A stretch of 64,000 nt of DNA from Spirosoma oryzicola (GTDB lineage Bacteria > Bacteroidota > Bacteroidia > Cytophagales > Spirosomataceae). How positions within the stretch are numbered: the stretch's first letter is position 1; every line of letters starts with the position of its first letter. The notes beneath the pieces are model-generated. The model had not been told where the DNA came from. It did no database searches and saw only the letters and a program-made list of their open reading frames with translations. Below, in pieces: positions 60,251 through 64,000 of the stretch. Made by a program: the position numbers and the translations under genes. The stretch lies in contig NZ_CP089538.1 in assembly GCF_021233055.1 (NCBI RefSeq), positions 601,501-665,500 of the forward strand. The letters run 5' to 3'.

Positions 60251-61390
60251 TCATCGGATCAGCCGGCTAAAAGTAAGTGACATGTCGAGCATAATCATTT
60301 TAGCGCGGGCGTTTCGTTCGAGATGATAAGCCGCTTCATTCAAATCTTGGACAATCCGTTCGATGTGATTAATCGTCAGTATTTTAGAGAAATTCTTGAC
60401 GAATGCCATTTCGTCGTCGGGCAATCGGAGCAACGCGCCAGCGCCCTGCTGCCACAAAAATAAATCGCGGTAGATTCGAATGCTGTATTCCAGCAGCCCT
60501 TTTTGTTTCTCTTTACTGAAACCGTCGAATTGGTCCGCTTGTTTGACCAGGGTTATTAAATCCTGACGGTAACAGGTGCGCATCCAGTCGGCAAACCAGG
60601 TGTGTCGGTCTGTCGTGGTCGATTGATCGGATTCGCTGCGACTTAGGCCAAGCGCCATAGCCAGATTGCCGTCGGCCAGATAAGCCGTTCGACGCGCCGT
60701 GGTTTCGTCCAGGTTAAGGTGCTGCCGGAGGTAGGTAGCAACTTCCTCATCCGTAAACGCCCGTACCGCCACGCGCTGCGTCCGCGACAAAATGGTGATC
60801 AGCAGTTTATCGGGCTGGTTGGTGACCAGTAGAAACAACGTCTGGGCGGGGGGTTCTTCCAGTACTTTCAGCAGCGCGTTAGCCGAGGTTACGTTCATCA
60901 GCTCCGGTAGCCAGATCAGCATGATTTTGTAAGCTCCCTCGTAGGACTTCAGCGACAGCTTTTGCAGAATATTACGGGCTTCTTCCGCCGAGATATTGCC
61001 TTGTTTATTGTCGGCCCCCGTTGTTTCCAGCCATTCAGATAGCGTACGGTATGGCTGATCGAGGACAAACTTGCGCCAGCTGGTCAGGTACGCTTCGGAT
61101 GTTTTTCCTTTGGCGAGATTGGCAACCGGAAAAACCATGTGCAGATCGGGGTGAACGAGTTTCTGCATTTTAATGCACGACGCGCACCGACCGCAGGAAT
61201 CCAGAGCAAATTCGCCAGCATGCTGCTTGTCCTCGCAGTTGACGTATTGAGCCAGCGCCAGCGCCAGCGCGAGGTTCGCGCTACCCGTTGGACCGTCGAA
61301 CAGGAGCGCGTGGGCAAGGTGGTTCGTCTGAACAGCCCGCAAAAGCAGCTCTTTCGTTTCGGTGTGGCCTATAATTTCAGAGAATTGCAT
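60251..61390 (-). CDS. holB: DNA polymerase III delta-prime subunit
   Basis: 379 aa. A clamp-loader fold with a degenerate P-loop (GPTGSANLA, no GKT), as expected of delta-prime, and zinc-binding Cys in CEDKQHAG and CGRCASC. KVLEEPPAQTLFLLVTNQPDKLLITILSRTQRV is the SRC-like region (present as SRTQRV), split over two motifs here. It helps load the sliding clamp. Length is normal. Confidence 0.9.
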   Translation of the reverse strand: MQFSEIIGHTETKELLLRAVQTNHLAHALLFDGPTGSANLALALALAQYVNCEDKQHAGEFALDSCGRCASCIKMQKLVHPDLHMVFPVANLAKGKTSEAYLTSWRKFVLDQPYRTLSEWLETTGADNKQGNISAEEARNILQKLSLKSYEGAYKIMLIWLPELMNVTSANALLKVLEEPPAQTLFLLVTNQPDKLLITILSRTQRVAVRAFTDEEVATYLRQHLNLDETTARRTAYLADGNLAMALGLSRSESDQSTTTDRHTWFADWMRTCYRQDLITLVKQADQFDGFSKEKQKGLLEYSIRIYRDLFLWQQGAGALLRLPDDEMAFVKNFSKILTINHIERIVQDLNEAAYHLERNARAKMIMLDMSLTFSRLIR

Positions 61391-61448
61391 AATCTATTGA
61401 CCGAACAGAGTCGTCGGTAAGGAGCGCTTTGTCAGTCGTAGGGGTAAG

Positions 61449-62675
61449 CTATAATGGATCGAATAGGGTGAATGGACTATTGGACGGACCCATCCGTTCT
61501 ATGTTAAAAATTTCGCGCAAGATACTTTCTTCCTGCTCATCAAACGCACGATTGCGCCGTTTAAATGCTTCCGTTGCGACCTGAATGGCTTTTTCGAGCC
61601 GGTACGTCATAAACCCATCAATGGCACCACCCCACGAGAACGAAGGAATGTGCTTAGGTGGGAGGCCGCTACCGAACAGATTGACGTTAACACCCACAAC
61701 GGTTCCGGTATTGAACATCGTACCGATGCCGGCTTTGGTAAAATCCCCCATGAACAGACCACAAAACATTCGGCCCGTATCGACCAGACCTTTGTGCGCG
61801 TAGCTGTAGAGCTTAACGGTCGAGTAATCGTTTTTAAGATTCGACGTGTTGCTACTAGCACCCAGATTACACCATTCGCCTACCACCGAATCACCCAAAT
61901 AGCCTTCGTGGCCCTTGCCGCTGTTGGCATACAGGATTGAGTTACCGATTTCGCCACCAATCTTACAGTAAGGGCCCGCGCTGGTATTTTTTCGCATTTT
62001 ACTGTTGTAGTGGACCATTGTGCCTTCGCCGAAGGAACAGGGGCCAATCAATACGCTGCCTTCACTGATGTGAACATTTTTGCCAATGTAAATGGGTCCA
62101 TCTTCAGCATTCAGGATTGCCGCCCGTATTTTTGCGCCTTCTTCGATAAAGACGTTTTCGGGAGCGTAGCAACGTGTAAATGGATCGGTGATCGGCTGCG
62201 ACTGACGACTAGCTGTTATAAGGCTGAAATCCGAAATAATCTGGTCGCCGTTTGCGGCAATCAAACTCCAGAGGTGACGAATCGTTGGGATAGGTGCATC
62301 GAACGTTTCGGTATGCTGCGGCAGTTCAGTTAGCAGAGCCGCGTCGTCTACCGCAAGGTCCGTACGAATTGCCAGCAACAGACCATTGGGGGCCAGCAGG
62401 CTTTCGCCGGTCGATAACGTTTTTAGCCGATCAATCAGTGCGTCGGTTGGGCACAAGGCTCCGTTGACGTACAGATTGTCGGTTGTCGTCTGTTGCGGAT
62501 ATTTGTGAGCAAGATACGGCTGGGTCAAAAAGGAGGGCGTCGTATCCAACCGTCTGGCCCACTTTTCGGCAATAGTCAGAATACCAACCCGCATGTCAGC
62601 TACGGGCCGGGTAAAGGTGAACGGAAGAAGCGCTGGTCGTATGACCGGATCATCAAATAAAACGAAGTTGGACAT
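61449..62675 (-). CDS. GlmU-like sugar-nucleotidyltransferase/hexapeptide protein
   Basis: 408 aa from ATG 62675. The N-terminal 190 residues resemble a nucleotidyltransferase fold with a degenerate signature (no GGxGxR). From about 200 a left-handed beta-helix of hexapeptide repeats begins (IGKNVHISEGSVLIGPCSFGEG, GNSILYANSGKGHEGYLGDSVVGEW). This type is annotated in Bacteroidota as GlmU family protein. Whether it makes a sugar nucleotide is uncertain, because key residues of the N-terminal domain are missing. It may be essential for envelope synthesis. Confidence 0.75.
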   Translation of the reverse strand: MSNFVLFDDPVIRPALLPFTFTRPVADMRVGILTIAEKWARRLDTTPSFLTQPYLAHKYPQQTTTDNLYVNGALCPTDALIDRLKTLSTGESLLAPNGLLLAIRTDLAVDDAALLTELPQHTETFDAPIPTIRHLWSLIAANGDQIISDFSLITASRQSQPITDPFTRCYAPENVFIEEGAKIRAAILNAEDGPIYIGKNVHISEGSVLIGPCSFGEGTMVHYNSKMRKNTSAGPYCKIGGEIGNSILYANSGKGHEGYLGDSVVGEWCNLGASSNTSNLKNDYSTVKLYSYAHKGLVDTGRMFCGLFMGDFTKAGIGTMFNTGTVVGVNVNLFGSGLPPKHIPSFSWGGAIDGFMTYRLEKAIQVATEAFKRRNRAFDEQEESILREIFNIERMGPSNSPFTLFDPL

Positions 62676-62822
62676 GCATTCTAGCGATTGCGGGCGCAAA
62701 TATTCAACCTTAATTTCGAAAAAAAGAATGGATTAACAGTTACCTTTTTATCATTTTGACGCAATGGTACCATCCTTTTTTGCGATAGCTGAAAAAGATC
62801 AGCAGGAACATTTACACCCAGT

Positions 62823-63887
62823 ATGACAGTGTTAACTACGGAGTATAGCGTACAAAAACTTGCCCACTTGCAGGATGCGACGGGTTTATTTCCGGCTTTC
62901 CGTAGTAACGCAACGATTTTTTACCGGCGGCCAGATACCAACGTTTTCTTTACCGCCATTACTGTGTTTACGCTACAGTCGTTGCGTTCGGTGGTTTCGT
63001 CGGCGACCCAACGGGTGATTGATCAAATAGCGGAGAAAGCGCAGCGGGCTTATCCGCTATTTCAAAACAAAGACGGCCTGGATACGTATAATTTCTGGCC
63101 AACGCGCCCTTCCCGTCATTTTCCGAACGGCTATATCTTTCGCCACTTCGAGCATTTTCGTATTCCCGACGATATTGACGACACGGCAATGGTGTACCTG
63201 ACCCAGACAACCGTGCCTTCGCCCGACAAACTAATCTGGCTGAAAGCGAAACTAAGCCAGCACGCCAACGGAAGCCAGCGGCACCAAATCCGGAATACCT
63301 ATACCGATTACCGACACCTTCGCGCGTATTCAACGTGGTTCGGTAAAAACATGGGTATCGACTTCGACGCCTGCGCGTTGAGCAACATGCTGTATTGCCT
63401 TTATCATTTCGACCTAGCGCCTAACCAGCACGACACGGATTCGCTAACGTATCTGCGGTCCATCGTTGAATCCGGGCGCTATGTCGCTGAGCCTTTTCAA
63501 TGCGCCCCGCATTACGCCCGTACGTCGCTGATCATTTACCACCTGGCAAGGCTTATGGCAGGTTTCTCCATCGTAGAGCTGGAACCGATACGTTCGCGGT
63601 TGATTGCTGATGCAGAACGAGCGTTGAGCCGAACCCACAACCGCATCGAGCAAATCGTGCTGGCTACCTCGCTCATACGCCTGGGCGAGGTGGTTCCTGA
63701 GATCGACACCCGCGGGATTGAGCGTGACTTCGAAGGTTTCAATTTCTTTATTGCCGGTTTGCTGACCGCCTACGAACAGCCCTGGCTCCGCCGATTTGCC
63801 AACCGACCGCTGATGCAGATGCGTTGGCAATGTGAAGCGCACTGCTGGGCGCTGGTGGCTGAGTACAGTAGTTTGGCTGGCCGTTAA
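62823..63887 (+). CDS. Alpha/alpha-toroid-like protein, unknown
   Basis: 354 aa. FWPTRPSRHFPNGY and FRIPDDIDDTAMVYLTQT near residues 90-125 and paired helices after that suggest an alpha/alpha barrel like terpene cyclases or glycosidases; the Asp-Asp-x-Asp-Asp stretch is notable. There is no signal peptide. I cannot assign a reaction. It is divergent from the GlmU-like gene. Confidence 0.6.
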   Translation: MTVLTTEYSVQKLAHLQDATGLFPAFRSNATIFYRRPDTNVFFTAITVFTLQSLRSVVSSATQRVIDQIAEKAQRAYPLFQNKDGLDTYNFWPTRPSRHFPNGYIFRHFEHFRIPDDIDDTAMVYLTQTTVPSPDKLIWLKAKLSQHANGSQRHQIRNTYTDYRHLRAYSTWFGKNMGIDFDACALSNMLYCLYHFDLAPNQHDTDSLTYLRSIVESGRYVAEPFQCAPHYARTSLIIYHLARLMAGFSIVELEPIRSRLIADAERALSRTHNRIEQIVLATSLIRLGEVVPEIDTRGIERDFEGFNFFIAGLLTAYEQPWLRRFANRPLMQMRWQCEAHCWALVAEYSSLAGR

Positions 63888-63929
63888 AGGCTTGTGTCGC
63901 CGGTTGCAAAAATTCTCTGACCGAACCAG

Positions 63930-64000
63930 TTAGTAGGTCTTCGTCATATCCGACGGAATAGCAATAATGAAGTTAGCGAGATCCGGACTTTCTACCGCAG
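63930..64000 (-). CDS. 3' end of a leftward gene (partial)
   Basis: A - strand frame enters the window from the right and ends at TAA (63930-63932), with 23 visible residues (…ANFIIAIPSDMTKTY). Only the end is visible, so its identity cannot be determined. Reading-frame bias looks coding-like, but this is weak. Confidence 0.35.
   Translation of the reverse strand, partial: AVESPDLANFIIAIPSDMTKTY

Overview
The window looks like a chromosomal segment of a member of the Bacteroidota (Cytophagales, Spirosoma-like). The evidence is gene content and promoter form. Gene content includes an eukaryote-like class Ia R2 subunit, a YtxJ-type redox protein, a fused CusA-OMF efflux pump, a DUF6660-like protein and RraA-like secreted proteins. 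Several promoters have the Bacteroidota form TTG-N19/20-TAnnTTTG. No database search was possible; names rest on recognisable motifs and context.

Region 1 (1 to about 18.8 kb) is most of a temperate-phage genome whose left end lies outside the window. Late genes on the + strand (1-4982) encode structural, receptor-binding and lysis functions. They end at a strong bidirectional terminator. A long leftward early operon (about 16.2 kb down to 5.0 kb) carries a Cro-like protein, an excisionase-like protein, a PD-(D/E)XK nuclease, an RDF-like protein, a lambda O/P-like replication pair, a VRR-NUC nuclease, many small unknown genes and a CAT-anticodon tRNA. A rightward module holds a two-HTH, S24-like repressor and a tyrosine integrase. 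Two features tie the phage together. The first is a 16-bp palindrome (GTAATATTAATATTAC and variants) at six control points, including the repressor start and the -33/-7 spacer of the tRNA promoter. The second is a set of at least seven 22-bp iterons plus an AT-rich block inside the replication-initiator gene, which I read as the phage origin.

Region 2 (18.8-19.9 kb) is an AT-rich gap followed by one membrane-anchored, LysM-like gene of unusually low GC, possibly a phage cargo gene.

Region 3 (19.9-28.8 kb) is a leftward heavy-metal resistance operon: Cys/His-rich DUF6660-like protein, RND pump fused to its outer-membrane channel, CzcB-like adaptor, NicO/UreH-like transporter and Zn/Cd P-type ATPase.

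Region 4 (29-64 kb) is core chromosome: rmlA-rmlB-galE sugar-nucleotide genes, SirB1-like, PPTase, WD40, DivIVA, folB, ytxJ-like, waaA, rsgA, a cystathionine beta-synthase/cysteine synthase, an M1 peptidase, an FtsX-type permease, hemC, Hsp20, nrdB, recX, two RraA-like secreted proteins beside a Tat-exported enolase-superfamily enzyme, rimK with a RimB-like protease, holB and a GlmU-like protein. Within it sits an AAA-ATPase/TOPRIM-like gene pair (42.2-43.8 kb) that resembles a two-gene defence cassette. Two palindromic GGTGTCGGT-type intergenic repeats lie on either side of that stretch.
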